Of a stretch of 64,000 nt of DNA, positions 11,931 through 24,600 are shown piece by piece. A model generated the notes under the pieces. That model searched no databases. It saw only the letters and a program-made list of their open reading frames with translations, and had not been told where the DNA came from. The stretch covers positions 744,001-808,000 of the forward strand of contig OY744468.1 in assembly GCA_963556145.1 (NCBI GenBank), written 5' to 3'. The translations under genes were made by a program, and so were the position numbers. The first letter of the stretch is position 1. Each line of letters opens with the position of its first letter. Source of the DNA: Hygrocybe punicea (lineage: Eukaryota; Basidiomycota; Agaricomycetes; Agaricales; Hygrophoraceae).

Positions 11931-12879
11931 CACTCACAAGGATGAGGTTCACGCTGAACTTAAAGCATGGCTTGCGTCAGAAGGTGTCGGACCTCAAGGG
12001 GGCAATGTCAAGCATCATCGGGCCATCAAAAATGAATTGTTCGAGCAATTGCCATCCGCTGAGAAAGAGAATTTCGAGCACCTCGCTGCGGACTATAACG
12101 AGAAGATCAAGAAACTCCCACCTATTGAACATATTTATGAGTGCGCCATATTATTCCTCAGTTGCCTCGCAAGCTCAAGTGACGTCTTGCCCAGAAATCA
12201 GGCTTCGATTATCAACGGCATTGGTACCACCCTAGCGTCATTCAATGGATTAGACTGGGGCCAATATGGAGACGTCGCCCTCTTCCTTCAAGGTGCTTAC
12301 AGGAATGGTGATGGTGCTGTTAAGACATTCCAGTACGCATTCTTATTTGCAATGCAAGTTTGTTATTGTATGACATGGCAATATAGTGTACAGTACACCA
12401 ATGGTCTGGACAAGAAGTTCGAGCACACTGTGAAGGACTGGCCGGAACTCCAAACGGAATTCAAACAGTGGGCAAGAGATGCGCTTCGAGATCCCCAACA
12501 AGTCAAAGATGACATAACTCTTCCTGCCGCCCCCACTACTGCCATTCCCTCTACACCTCTGATCCATCACAGTGGACCTAAGGCTGATGAGATTCAGACC
12601 GGATTGGACTCAAATGAGATGGAGGACCCAGAGTGTGACGATGATACCAACAGGCCAGCAGTGGAAATTGAGCCGGTGGCACAAGCTCCAACCAGGTATG
12701 TGGCTCCCAGTGATATTGATTCTGTATTGAACATTGTCTTTTCTAGGAAATCTTCTAAAGCAGCTTGCAAGGCACCCAAACGCAAGCTCAACGAGGCTGA
12801 AAATCTCACTAACACAGTGAAGCCAAGGAAACGCTCGAAGGTTGAAGTTTCAGTGTCTCCTGTTGGGGTGAAAACATGA
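11931..12879 (+). CDS. Hypothetical protein, basic C-terminal nuclear-type tail
   Basis: An open frame of 280 codons runs from 12037 to the TGA at 12877-12879 and can be extended upstream to about 11931 (HKDEVHAELKAWLASEGVG). The N-terminal part (KHHRAIKNELFEQLPSAEKENFEHLAADYNEK) resembles a family common in Agaricomycete transposon neighbourhoods. The middle has no signature. The C-terminus has an acidic stretch, then basic clusters (APKRKLNE, KPRKRSKVEV) that look like nuclear localisation signals. It starts exactly where the AMP-ligase pseudogene ends, so its own 5' end is probably missing, or a splice acceptor at 11931 is used. Function unknown. Confidence 0.5.
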
Positions 12880-13009
12880 CGAGCGTATGCATGAGATGGG
12901 GAGAAGCCCAGAGAGCATCATCATTAGGTATCTAGAATAATGCTACTTGTTTCATCATATTTCTGGCATGACCTCAGATAGGGTGAGATGGGTTATGGAA
13001 TAGATTGAG

Positions 13010-13180
13010 TTTGTGTTAGGTTGAAATGTGATGAGATAAGATGGGATGGGATGGGATGGGATGGGATGGGATACAATAGGATGGGATACAATAGGATTTA
13101 AATACCGGAGGTGGGTGAGTTTGGTGATTTTGGATAGGATAGGATAGGATACTAGTAGGATAAGATACATAGGGTAGTAG
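13010..13180. repeat. GGGAT and AGGAT microsatellite
   Basis: Seven or more tandem GGGAT units (13040-13075) are followed by GGATACAATA and GGATA repeats. The surrounding 12880-13600 stretch has no recognisable gene. Confidence 0.8.
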
Positions 13181-13605
13181 TACAGTATGAGGTAGGGATA
13201 ATCTTAGTGTACCTCATTTTAAGCAGTAAGATAATCTGACAAACTGAAGTGCCTGATGGTTTGTGTCCTGTTGTTCAATAACATGCCGAGCCACTCATAA
13301 TTCGAAAAAGAGAGCAGCAGAGGGCATTCATCTCACCATGAATGATGGTGACCCCCGACACGAACCCGTTCAGCATGTGCACTATTCACCATCTGTGGTT
13401 GTACGTTGATGTTTGATGTTTTGTTCTGCTTCTTCATTGACTATTCTTGATACAGGCAAAAGTGGAACATGCATTGTTGCGGGAGACATATGACCTGGTC
13501 TGATTGACTTATGTTGATGGGCTTCCCCAACATCGGTTGCCTACTGCATGAGAACAAGCATACGATCCTCAAGCATCGTGTGTCTTTGTGGTGGAATGGA
13601 ACACC

Positions 13606-15865
13606 TTCAAGTCGATGGATGCTGTGACAATTCAAGGAATATTTCATCATCGCCACATTCTCATCCTCAATTCCCCTGTAGAGATGGTGTGTAGAGATGA
13701 TGGAGTTTGATAGGGAAGGTTTGGAGTCGTTGGGGTCTTTGTCCTCCATTCATTCAGTGCAAGGTACATTTTTGGGACACTGTTTGGGCATCAATGTTCA
13801 CCTGCCGTGGTTAGTCGCCAAATTGCGATTAGCGGCTGACATCAAGAATATGAACAAACCTGGCACATTGGAAACATTATATCAACTTTCGCTTGACCCT
13901 GACAATGAAAGGGTTTTCAACTTCCTTTTCCTATGGGTCATATGACGTTGGACCCACCTCCAAAGTTTCGGTGAGTGACTGGGTCTTGAACAAGAAACAC
14001 ATCATTTACCTGTCTATTCAAGTTTGGGAAAAGGTTGCTTGCGTCATCTGAGGTTGCTTGGCACAAAACCCGCGGCCAATGGGGGTTTATCCGTGAGCAC
14101 CCGTTGAATGACAATTTGGCGTGGGGAACGGCGGCGACAGGTCGTGCTATTTCGTGGACACATGTAGATGATGATGGCTTTGGCATGGTGGTTCTTGTCA
14201 GGACTGGCACAAAGTACTGGGTGGTGATGAGGCCTCGAGGGGATGCTGAATGGGATCACAAGGCTGGCAATCTTGCCACTAACAAGGCCTATCCTCGGGA
14301 GTGGCAGCCAAGCAAACATAGTGGGAAAGGCTTGTGGGAAGCAGAAGGATTACTGCTCATGAAGGGTTCCATGCTGTAAGTGGGAATATATTCTGTGAGG
14401 ACTCGGATATATGCTGAAACACACAGTTACATGAGGCCATGCACCCCACATTATGCCCTGGGTGTGGAGCACTCCATTGTGAATGGGCGTCATCTCTATG
14501 CGACGTCCACTATACGGGATACCTGTTATGGGATTATCCATACATTCGTGATGAGTCATTCCATCACAAACACAGAGCACAATGTGACATGCACATTTCT
14601 GCGGCGACTTCTGATGGTGTGGATCGACTACTTCATGGGAAACCATGAATCATCATGTGAGCTACTTTGGACAATGTTTTCAATGTGCCCCAATGCCAAA
14701 TGTTCACTCCACAGCGACTGCTTTCACAATGTCTCATATCCCTGATATTGCAACTGAAGATGGCTTCCTCGACGTGGTGATGGTAGGAAATCTTATTGAG
14801 CTTGCCAATATCATTAACAGGATGTTCTACAACCATGCCATGATGGCCGACATTCGCAAGGAGCAGAATATTGCCTGGTGCAGATATAGATGTTTCCAAA
14901 CATGGTTTGCAGAATATTTCGTTGTCTTGATGGAAGAACACTGGATTAGTTCCTCATATGTTTTTAAATGCAGTCTCCTGGAGTTGTCTGCAGCCATTTT
15001 TGGGTATAAATTGGACAAGGATGGCATTGTGAAGGCACCCCCATATTGCACAGCGAAAGCTGTCGAGCTGGTGGTCCACCGATATTTCGAGAATGATTGG
15101 CCAGATTTGTTCCCCAAGCTTAACGAGCTCCTGCAGAGTCCACCGGTGGAATTTTTCTGGACCAGGCCAAAACTACACATACAGAGGTGACCTGTGGAAC
15201 CCTTCAGTCTAATTCTTGTTGAATACATAGACTTTCCTTCCCACCGGATTCTGCTGGTACCCAATGCGACTACTGATGTAGATATGGGAAACAATGAAGC
15301 AAATCCACCGGAACAGGGGGGAGATTCAGATAGCGAAAAGGGGAAAGGTGTAGAAAGTCAGGACATGGCAACGGGTCAGGTGCGAAATTCAGATGGTGCT
15401 GTAGGTGAGGGTGTGGAAGTTGAGGAGGAGGAGGAAGACGAGGACAGTGAGGAGGGGGAGGGTGTGGCAGGTGTTGTGGGGGAGGAGGATGTGCAAAGTG
15501 AGGAGGGGGAGGAAGGTGAGGAAGGTGAGGAAGGCGAGGGAGGTGAGGAAGGTGAGGAGGGGGAGGAAGGGGAGGAAGGTGAGGAAGGTGAGGAAGGTGG
15601 GGAGGGGGAGGAAGCCAGGCCAGGTGATGATCGTGATGCCAAGGGTAGTGACGATGAGGATGAGGATGATGATGATCGCATGGACATTTCCACTGGGAGT
15701 GACACAGAGGAGGCCAGTGGGGGTGGCCAACCTTTGTTTTCCTATATTGAAACACCCTCACCCCCATGTTCACCCCCATCTGCCAAATGTCCGAGGGAAC
15801 CTTCCACAGATGATGATGACGGTATGATCATTTTGTTGCCCAGGATGAACAAACACTCATCATGA
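13606..15865 (+). pseudogene. JmjC-like dioxygenase gene with acidic tail
   Basis: Exons assemble into a JmjC-like protein of the type multiplied in Agaricomycetes. The order is HILILNSPVE and EFDREGLESLGSL (13.65-13.76 kb), FPMGHMTLDPPPKF (about 13930-13970), a GT-AG intron 13972-14024, then WGFIREHPL and ISWTHVDDDGFG. The HxD iron motif is at 14161-14169. After the intron starting at 14377 come MRPCTPHYALGVEHSI (distal His region) and a helical C-terminal part to 15190. The last segment (15194-15865) is a long Glu/Gly/Asp-rich tail. The step from ERVF to LPFPMGH needs a +1 base in the TTTT run at 13914-13917, and the join near 15190 is unresolved, so it may be damaged. By family such proteins would be 2OG-dependent hydroxylases or demethylases; the substrate is unknown. 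Confidence 0.62.
15411..15612 (+). repeat. GAGGAAGGTGAG-type repeat coding poly-Glu/Gly
   Basis: Imperfect 6-9 bp units (GAGGAAGGT, GAGGGGGAG) encode an EEGEEGE tract inside the JmjC-like tail. Purine asymmetry is extreme on the plus strand. Confidence 0.8.
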
Positions 15866-16086
15866 TGCATCCAGATTCACCGATACCCCCCATAGACTCG
15901 AAACGGCCATGCAAGTAGCCAGGTTGATGTTTCCCTCCCGGCTACTTCTGTATATATTATCCTGGGACTTTACAATTTTGGACTGTCAATAATATATTAC
16001 TTGAGGCATCTGAATGACCCAAGCCAAGCCAAGTCGAGCACGTGTGTAGGCTGGTTGCATGTCACACATGTGACCATCACATCACG

Positions 16087-16098
16087 CTGGGCGCCCAG
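16087..16098. repeat. 12-bp perfect palindrome, third member of 2.8/3.8-kb family
   Basis: CTGGGCGCCCAG is preceded by CACATGTGACCATCACATCACG, which resembles the arms of the palindromes at 2822 and 3784. It abuts the GGGT-rich element that starts at about 16102. Confidence 0.5.
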
Positions 16099-16101
16099 AA
16101 G

Positions 16102-16975
16102 TAGGGTTGACCACGGGTTTGGGTCAACCCGCGGTATTACCAAAACAGGTTGCGCGGGTACGGGTAGGGTGTTTGGTTTCATCACCCGTGACCATACCGT
16201 CACCCGTACCCGTGGTGTCGCAGTTTTCACGGGTATGTCAACACACGACGACAACTACAACAACGACTACAACAACGACCGTGACGACTACAACAACGAC
16301 CATGACGACAACAACAATGACCGTGACGACAACAACAATGACAACTATGAACACAAAACAACAGCAACAACAACAACTACAACGACAACTACAACGACAA
16401 CGACCACGATGAGTTTATGCATGGCCGGGAAAACAGCCAGTGAGGTGGTGCGCCCACCCTCTGGCTGTCAGGTACGTCAATTATCATCATCTCATTAAAC
16501 TGGCTTGTGCTAATGCTTGCTACTTTATTATTTTTATTTAGTTTCATTGCTAAACGGCGGCGGCACAACGTGGCGATGATGGCGACACAACGCAACGGCA
16601 ACGGCGATACGACGTGACAACGACGACGCTGTTAACACGATGATACGATGACCCAACACCAACGTCGTCAACGTCGGCTCTGGCCCAGTGGCCAAGCCGT
16701 TCCAGCGACGACGGTGGAAGTTGGCAGGTGCGTCGAGAGGCCGAGGGTGGCAGAGCTGTCGCAAAACAAACCAGCCACGTCAATTGACGTGTGCTGGGTG
16801 TTTGCGACGACTTTGGGCACACCCTGGCTCCGAAAAAACCGGGGGACCACGGGTTTGGACAGACGGGTACGGGTAACCGGGGCACCGAGGGTCAGAACGG
16901 ATGGTACGGGTTGTACCCGTTATGGGTGTGGGTTCAGCGGGTATGGGTGTGGTGTTGGCCATGCCAACCCGTCGG
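16102..16975. mobile_element. Possible non-autonomous hAT-like element, GGGTACGGGT-rich
   Basis: Both ends are rich in GGGTACGGGT / ACCCGTACCC and begin with TAGGGTTGACCACGGG on the left, ending near GGCCATGCCAACCC on the right. The middle is an ACAACG-type microsatellite (16237-16410). A similar GGGT-rich block occurs at 48905-49010. No transposase and no clean target duplication were found, so the limits and the hAT label are tentative. Confidence 0.35.
16237..16410. repeat. (ACAACG/ACAACA)n microsatellite
   Basis: Trinucleotide-phase repeats of ACAACGAC and ACAACA fill the centre of the GGGT-rich element. Confidence 0.8.
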
Positions 16976-17039
16976 GGCATCAACTGATGATATAGGTTAG
17001 AGATGTGAGGCACTCACCTGCATATCATAATCACACAGA

Positions 17040-17240
17040 ACTTTGGGTGTCTGTGGCTTCGTACGTCATGAAACCATCGCTTCGCCAGTCATATTGAAAT
17101 GTGCGAGTATTTGTTGGATAGTGCAGGGGGCAACATTGGTGAACATGGAAGTATCGTCCACAGACATATGAGTGCTGAGCCATATTATTGTCCACTGAAG
17201 GTCCTTGGTGATGGCCTTTCCCTGCACCATGATGATGAGC
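17040..17240 (-). pseudogene. Tc1/mariner transposase N-terminal remnant
   Basis: The minus-strand reading GKAITKDLQWTIIWLS ... CTIQQILAHFNMTGEAM matches the start of the helix-turn-helix domain of Agaricomycete Tc1/mariner transposases (KAISKDLKWAI ... ISQRKVQEVL ... TGDV in the family, from recall). Nothing of the DDE core follows before the end of the fragment. It is a truncated relic, distinct in sequence from the complete Tc1 element at 24,960-27,879. Confidence 0.5.
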
Positions 17241-17454
17241 AGTGAGTCGAGCGTGGTTGTGGTTGCAGGCCAAATTTGGAAGGCGGAGGAGTTGATCCGT
17301 GTCCAGCGAATAACACAAGGGGGATGGACCATCTTTGAACCAACTTTGGTGAGCAACTAAAAGGGGTTCGGGCGGACGTTGGTAGATATTGTCAATAAAA
17401 TTTCCGAGCATTTTGTGCCCGCATGAGCCATCTGACTGCAGGTGGCGATCCAAA

Positions 17455-18542
17455 ATTTTGACTTTTTAAAAATGGAAACTTGAGCCTCCTGCTTGGAGCT
17501 GCAACTAGAATTATATTTCAGGAGCTCAAATACAAATTTTCATAAGAAATGGCCACAAATTGAGTGAGCTACAGCAATTCAAAATCTACCTATCAAAATG
17601 ATTACCAAAAATGGCAATGACCAAGTCACGTGCAAAGTACAATGACATGATTTTTCATGATGAACATCCTGTATTAAGTTTACCATCTCCGGATGTCGAT
17701 GAGTCCAATATTGGAAATTGAGATGCACAGCTTATCGATACCTATCAGGAGTGTGTAAACATCAATTATGTATATGTACTTCATTCAATATATCCATGAT
17801 GTACTGAAGCAAATTCAGGGCAGCGGCGATGGTATCTTGGTCCAGTGCCATTGGAAATGGCAACCCGGAGTTTAGCCAAATCATTTCCAACGTTTATAAG
17901 ATCAACAGAGAGTCAGTTGTTTCAACATCTTCAGAATGATTGTAGTGATTAAATTTTAATGCAGTTTGTTGTTTTCCCCCATCACCTTCGTTCGCTCTGG
18001 CAAATATTCGAATCTTTCTTGTGATGATCCAGCACGAATCTCTACAAGTGGATTTGGGAGAAACTTCTTCCATACTGTTGGAGGAGGTGATCCAACTATC
18101 TTCACATCTGTCAAATGTCACATACAAAACACAAATTTATCTGTTGCTTTGAATAATGTACGACTAAAATAAGGAGAGAATTCGACAATACAATAAATGT
18201 TATCAATTAAAACATATATGTATGTTCAGGCTCAAATTCTTTCTTATAGATTATTAATTATAATCTCAGTCAAACGTCACATACAAAACACACCACTGCA
18301 GCCTATACCAATGCTATCTTGTTAATTTGCTAATTTGCAAATGGTAAAGAATAGGCAATGACGAAATCATTGCATCACGGGAAGCAACCAAATGGGAATA
18401 AACACAGCCTTCGGGCACAATATACAGTTTCAGAGAGCCATACAAATGGAGCGATATCATATGATCAAACTCAGCATGTTAATTGTTGTGATTCATGATC
18501 CGAACCACTAAACAAGTTAAATAGATATCATCACATTTACTC
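17455..18542. other. AT-rich spacer, nothing recognised
   Basis: AT-rich DNA with only short open frames. It probably includes the 5' end of the Helitron, but no TC terminus could be fixed. Confidence 0.5.
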
Positions 18543-20145
18543 TTGCTCTCACAAATCCACATGTATCTCAACAATATCATCTACACATGCTTTCTTGTCA
18601 CTTCTTTACACATTCTTGCCAATGTAATACAATTTCCACAACTATACCCAGGCCAACTCACGGACATCTCTGCTGAATCAATCGTCTTGCCTTTGGTATC
18701 GAGTTTGGTCCAGGAACCGAACGTGTTTCAAGGTAAAGTCATAGGACATGAGCGCTCTACCCAAGAACTGGGTGATTTTAAAGGAGAACTGATAGAACAT
18801 GAGTTTGTCCCAGATCAGGGCAGTTCAGCGATACCGATACAAATAAATGCTTCACAACTTCTAAAGTTCAATCAGACAACAAAAGATAATTTGAAACTTG
18901 ATCCATTACTCTTTTAGACAACAGTTAAGAATTCCACTTTTGAAATACAGATATATTCTATTGAGTATGCCACATCATACTACTTACCTTCTAAATATCC
19001 TTTTGCTTTGTATTGTTTTATGAAACCTATCACTGTTCAATATCGTTGTCGGATTATCAAGGTGTTACTCATGCAATGTCTCCTGAGACGACATGACTTC
19101 AAATTATATTTATTTCAATGTAATGCTTTTGCTATGTCACAAGCAACTTTGCTGTGGATCACACTACAATTTGCAATGGCATATAGAAGATCATGCATGA
19201 CTATGTTCAATTTGAATTTATTTAAAGGTCCAGTACTGGATGACACATGTAAATGGATATGCAAGCCATGTGTCGGCAGCCTGGACAAAGGTAGAACTCC
19301 CAAATATGCTTTAGCAAATGGCCTTTGGATAGGCACTATTCCTGCGCAATTTCAAAATCTGACATTTGCTGAACAACTGTTGATTGCTCGTGTTCATCAC
19401 AACAAATGTATTGTATGTGTGTCATCTGGGATGCATAAAATGAAAGCAAATGCCATCATGTTTCAGAATCCAACACCAAAGATATATCAACGATTACCTC
19501 CAACAGTTAAAGAACTTGATGAAGTGTTAGCTTTCATTTTCACTGGTCCTGCTAGACCAACTCCAGAAGACATGGAGCGAACCCCTTTATTAGTTCACAG
19601 GAAGCGGGTTTCTGCAGCTTTAGAATGGCTTAAATTGAACCACATAGACTACTATGGTTTAGACATCTCCTATGAAAACCTAGAACAATATCCAGATCAT
19701 GGAATTCCTGTTGTGGTTGCATATCGACCAGCAGACACAAATAAGGAACTGGAAGCTACTAGTGCATTTGACAATGAAGAGGAAGATGGTGTGGAAGATG
19801 GGCCTTGTCCTTTCGTTGTGAGTGGAGTAACTGGTGATAATCTAGATATTACAAGTCCAAAAGCATTAATAGCTAGAGTGACAAAACATTTGATAAATGA
19901 TCATGGTGGTGTTCTTGCCATAAGCCATGCTAGAAATCCAGAGTCCTTCTTCAATAATCCTCAGTTATATCCTATGATGTTTCCTTACCTCTTTCCATAT
20001 GGCTTGGGTGGCATTGGTAGTGTTGACAAAGATGTTTTAATTATTAGTGATATGATGCACAGAAGACACCTCCTGATTTACCATGACAAATGATTTCAAA
20101 CTGATCCCGATTTTCCACTGATTGCATTCAATCAAGAACAGATTA
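18543..20145 (+). pseudogene. Helitron N-terminal (DUF6570-like) region
   Basis: A 361-codon frame (19008-20093) contains WICKPCVGSL, GLWIGTIPAQFQNLTFAEQ, RVHHNKCIV, ELDEVLAFIFTGPARPTPED, HLINDHGG and NPQLYPMMFPYLFPYGLGGIG. This is the typical order of the DUF6570-type region upstream of the Helitron Rep domain in fungi. A shorter frame at 18543-18917 is probably part of the same protein. After a TGA at 20091-20093 the family reading continues as FQTDPDFPLIAFNQEQI up to about 20144, where the foldback element begins. In the family the next residues are usually SSTTGGY, which here occur 1.5 kb downstream. Confidence 0.75.
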
Positions 20146-20940
20146 CAGCAGTTTTCATAAACATGTGGAAAAGTTGAAAAAAGATTTGAGGTGTAAAAAT
20201 TTTGGACTTGGTGAAATTTCTCGTGTATCTGATGGAATACTGTATGGATTGAGATGGTTATATAGGGAAAGTTGTACTATTTCTTAAGGGCTATCTACTC
20301 CTGTAATTACATTTGGACAATATTTAGTGTCTGGTCAGTTGTATATGAAATAACAGGGAAACTCGAATTTTTTGAGACCCAAAATGATATTGTCAAATTA
20401 AGGCATCAAATGAGCTCCTATGAAGAAGATTGTAGGGAGCAAATTGTTCATTTTTTCAAGAGCTAGAAGTACATATACCACGTTTTTCTTGACTTTTGTG
20501 TTTTGAGCCAATATTTATAATTCTTGTAGTCTTTTAATCCCAATACAATCAAAAATAGTACTGATGTAATATTAGCTCAAAACACAAAAATCAAGAAAAT
20601 CTTGGTATATGTACTTCTAGCCCTTGAAAAAATGAACAATTTGCTCCCTACAATCTTCTTCATAGGAGCTCATTTGATGCCTTAATTTGACAATATCATT
20701 TTGGGTCTCAAAAAATTCGAGTTTCCCTGTTATTTCATATACAACTGACCAGACACTAAATATTGTCCAAATGTAATTACAGGAGTAGATAGCCCTTAAG
20801 AAATAGTACAACCTTCCCTATATAACCATCTCAATCCATACAGTATTCCATCAGATACAAGAGAAATTTCACCAAGTCCAAAGTTTTTACACCTCAAATC
20901 TTTTTTCAACTTTTCCGCATGTTTATGAAAACTGCTGTAA
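20143..20940. mobile_element. Foldback element, ~373-bp inverted arms
   Basis: Arms 20143-20515 and 20568-20940 are near-identical inverted copies (paired positions sum to 41083 throughout) around a loop of about 52 bp. Termini are TTACAGCAG / CTGCTGTAA. Each arm contains the same 64-codon frame, an inverted-repeat artefact rather than a gene. It interrupts the Helitron protein after AFNQEQI. I could not define a convincing target duplication. Confidence 0.8.
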
Positions 20941-21641
20941 AGACAGTGAAAGTAAATCCGTAGCTTTTAGGATGGGTCCTAGACATAAAACTGAGCCATA
21001 ATGTAAGATGCCGAGTTGCCAAGCCAAAGTGCTGGTGCATCAAGGGTCCATGAGTGATCGGTCAATGTGTTCAAACTTTAGTCTGAAGAGGGGGGTTGAT
21101 CCCCCCATCCAGACTAAAAATCTGTTCCAAACCAGATTTTTGAGCTCAGACATCCATTTTTGGCCAGGGTAGGTCCCAATTTGGCCAGGCTATCTCCTCG
21201 CAATTTTTCTGCATGTGCACTCATTGTTGATGTCCCTCCCCACCCGAGCCACATCCTCTCTTAGACCTCAAACAGGTACAGGTGCCATTATGCACTTTGC
21301 CTGTTATGACTGCTCTCATTTATGGCTTCTCCACTAGCCCTCTAGAGGCCATATAAACAGCCCCCATCCGTCTCTCTCTCATTGTCTCATTCATCATTTG
21401 CTCTAGTATCTGTCACCAGCATGTCTTCATCAGCCCAAGGAGTAGAAATGCACCATCAACATGAGGAGGATGGTGCTTGCTGTCATCGTACATTATTGTA
21501 GGTAGGTATAACTAGGGTAACAATAATGCTAGAAATCGGCCTGCAGTTTAGGCTGTTGCATTAACCTAAGTCCAGTTGTAATTTTAAAACCCAGAAAGGA
21601 TCATATCTCGGTCATGGTTTTGGATTTGGGCTGTGGATTTA
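20941..21641. other. Second part of insertion; promoter-like captured segment
   Basis: This segment separates the foldback from the resumed Helitron frame (SSTTGGYVL from about 21645). It has weak terminal inverted similarity (GTAAATCC at 20951; GGATTTAC at 21632-21639). Inside, at about 21350-21425, a CATATAAACAG TATA-like box is followed by CT-rich DNA and an ATG (MSSSAQGVEMHHQHEE), which looks like the 5' end of a fungal gene. No complete gene follows. Confidence 0.4.
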
Positions 21642-24600
21642 CTTCCAGTACAACAGGTGGATATGTGTTGACTAACAAACATAATTTCAATGATATTGCA
21701 GATCGCTTGATGAATATCAATATGGCTGTTTTAGATGACCTCTCTAAAAGATTGTCTAAAGGTGATAGAGTGAAACCGGAAACACCTGAAGAAAAAGCAT
21801 GCTATAAGCTCATTTCAGACTTGGACCATGTAGCTGGTCAGGTAAAAGGTTCAATTACTAACAAGAAATACATGTGAAATGAGATTTGGTCATTGATATC
21901 TTCTATTGGTGCTTCAACTTGGTTTATCACTTTTGCACCTGCTGACATCAATCACCCACTATGTTTACATTATGCTAACAACAAAGAAAAGTTTTATCCT
22001 AAACTACATCAACCCCAGGATTGTTACAAACTCATTGCAAATAATCCAGTTGCTGGAGCCTGCTTTTCCATTTTACTACTGAAATGTTCATCAAACATAT
22101 ATTAGGAATAAATGAATCTCATCCTAGTCTGTATGGAAGTACATCAGGTTATTCTGGAACAGTAAAGGAACAAGGACATCTTACTTTGCATCTTCACATG
22201 CTGCGATGGGTAAAGGGATGCCTTACACCTCAGGAAATACATGACAAAATTATGGATGAAAATGCTGATTTTCAGAAGAGATTAGTAGAGTACTTGGAAT
22301 GTTTGTGCATAGGACAATTCTTGACAGGTTCTAATGAAGAGGTATCCCAGAAAATGGAACAGATGATGGCAATACCTGAATATCAACCTCCAACATGTGT
22401 TCTCCCAGATCCACCTTCATATACATGTTCTATTAATTGTCAATATCATGACAAAAGATCAACATGGTGGCAAAAGTTCACAGAGGTTGTCGATTCTCTT
22501 TTATTGCAATTAAATTTACATAACAGACACGATGGAAAAAGAAAACCATACTGTCTTAACTCTAAAGGTGAATGTAAAAGACGATTTCCAAGAGATATCT
22601 TTCACCAAACCTTTGTAGAACCTAATACTGGTGCTCTTAACCTCAAGCACAGTGAGCCTTGGATGAACACAGTAACACCTGAAGTAACTTATATGCTGCG
22701 ATGTAATTCTGATGTTACTAGTTTGTTATCTGGTACTGCTATAAAGGCAATAGTTGCATATATAACAGATTATATTACAAAAATGTCTTTGAAAACCTAT
22801 AGCATTTTTGAAGTAATAAAAAGTGTTTTTGATAGGAATTCCGAAATGATTGGTGGAGATTTAAACAGGAAAAACAAAGTCAGAAAATTATTTACACAAA
22901 TAGTCAATTCCCTCACCTCCAAAATGGAGATTGGTGCTCCAATGGCTTCATTATACGTGCTCAGAAATCCTGATCACTATGCCAGTCATAAATTTGTACC
23001 ATTCTTTTGGAGATCTTATGTTAAAGAGGTCATCAGTGCATGGTCTAATGAAGAAATTGCTAATACATGTGAAGATGAAAATCACGCTCAAAAGGTTGTG
23101 ATTGGTAAATGAAATGGAGCATACATAGGACTTTCCAAAGTAAATGATTATATGTTCAGACCAGCTTTGTATAATAATGTATCACTGTATAACTGGATAC
23201 GTCTTGCCACTATGGAACCAAATAAAAGTGGTACAAAAACAAAAACCAAAGTGACCAGCAAAGAATCAACACAAAGTCAACTTTCTGATGAGGTAGAATT
23301 TGATGATGTGTCTGACTCCTTTATTGAACATACCGATATTGACTATTCTAATGATGATAGCTTGTCTGAGGTTAGTGATGATGATATGTTTATGCAAATT
23401 GATGAAATTCAAAAGCCTGACAGCTTAAATAGAAAGAACAAGAATGATAATACAAGCACACACGTAGGTGATGAATCAGATGAAGTAATAGAAATTGATA
23501 TATCGACGAAAAATCAAAAAGATTATACTTTGCAATGCAATCATGCACAATATCTGACCCACCATGCAAAAATGAAAGGAAATGATCCCTTCATAGTTCC
23601 TAATTTCATTCCAAACAATTTACCAAGGGCTGATTGTGGTGATCAAGAATATTATTGTTGTACAATGTTAACTTTTTTCAAGCCATGGAGACATGACAAA
23701 GAACTCAAAAATCAATTACAAACATGGGACAATGCTTTCACAAATTATAAGTTTTCTAAAAGACAGCTTGAAATCATGAAATACTTTGGTCTGCCATCTG
23801 AGTGTCTTGATGCAAGAGATGATTTCTCTGCTAAACATCAAAAGAATAATACTGAAGATATCAAATATTCATGAGCTACTTCACACAATTTTGACAAACT
23901 GGATGACATGCACAATGCTGAACTAGCATGTAACGGAGATGATTTCAATGATACTCTTGATGAAAATACAGACACAGAATTACTTGTGACACTTGGTTAT
24001 AAGGGACAAAAAAGAAAGGATGAAATGCTAATAGCTGAAAGAACCATGAAAAGGGCAGGATGGCTTGATAACTGTATTGATGGTATCCCAGATATAGGAC
24101 CATTAATACCTGTAGAACCCTCTGTAACACAATCAGCAAAATTATGGAGAGCCACGGTCCTTGCCAAGAAAAAGGAAATCATTGAAGAACAAAATAAAAA
24201 TTTGCCATCAAAGACAGGGACCATAACTAAATTGTCAAATTTTCAATCTAATAATGTCAAAATAGTTGATGCAGCATACATCCACCACATGTTTATTCCT
24301 GCCAACAAAGCTGATCTTCATCTAATTGATATAACTATCAATGATTTCAAGTTGAATACAGACCAAAAAAGAGCATTTCATATCATTGCTAATCACTCTA
24401 CCTTGATTAACAGTTCAGAGAAGCTACACATTTTTCTTGGTGGTATGGCAGGCACGGGAAAATCACAAGTAATCAAAGCATTGATTTGTTTTTTTGGTAA
24501 ACACAACCAGAGTCATTGGTTTTTGGTTCTTGCTCCAACTGGTGGTACTGCTGCCCTTGTAAATGGATCTACATATCACTCCATTCTTGGAATTAATCAC

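Noticed and set aside
15270..15779. 169-codon Pro/His/Leu-rich minus-strand frame
   Set aside because: Shadow of the acidic GAG/GGT repeat tail of the JmjC-like gene.
20272..20466. 64-codon frame present twice, inverted
   Set aside because: It lies wholly in the foldback arms and has no family signature, so it is an artefact of the inverted repeat.
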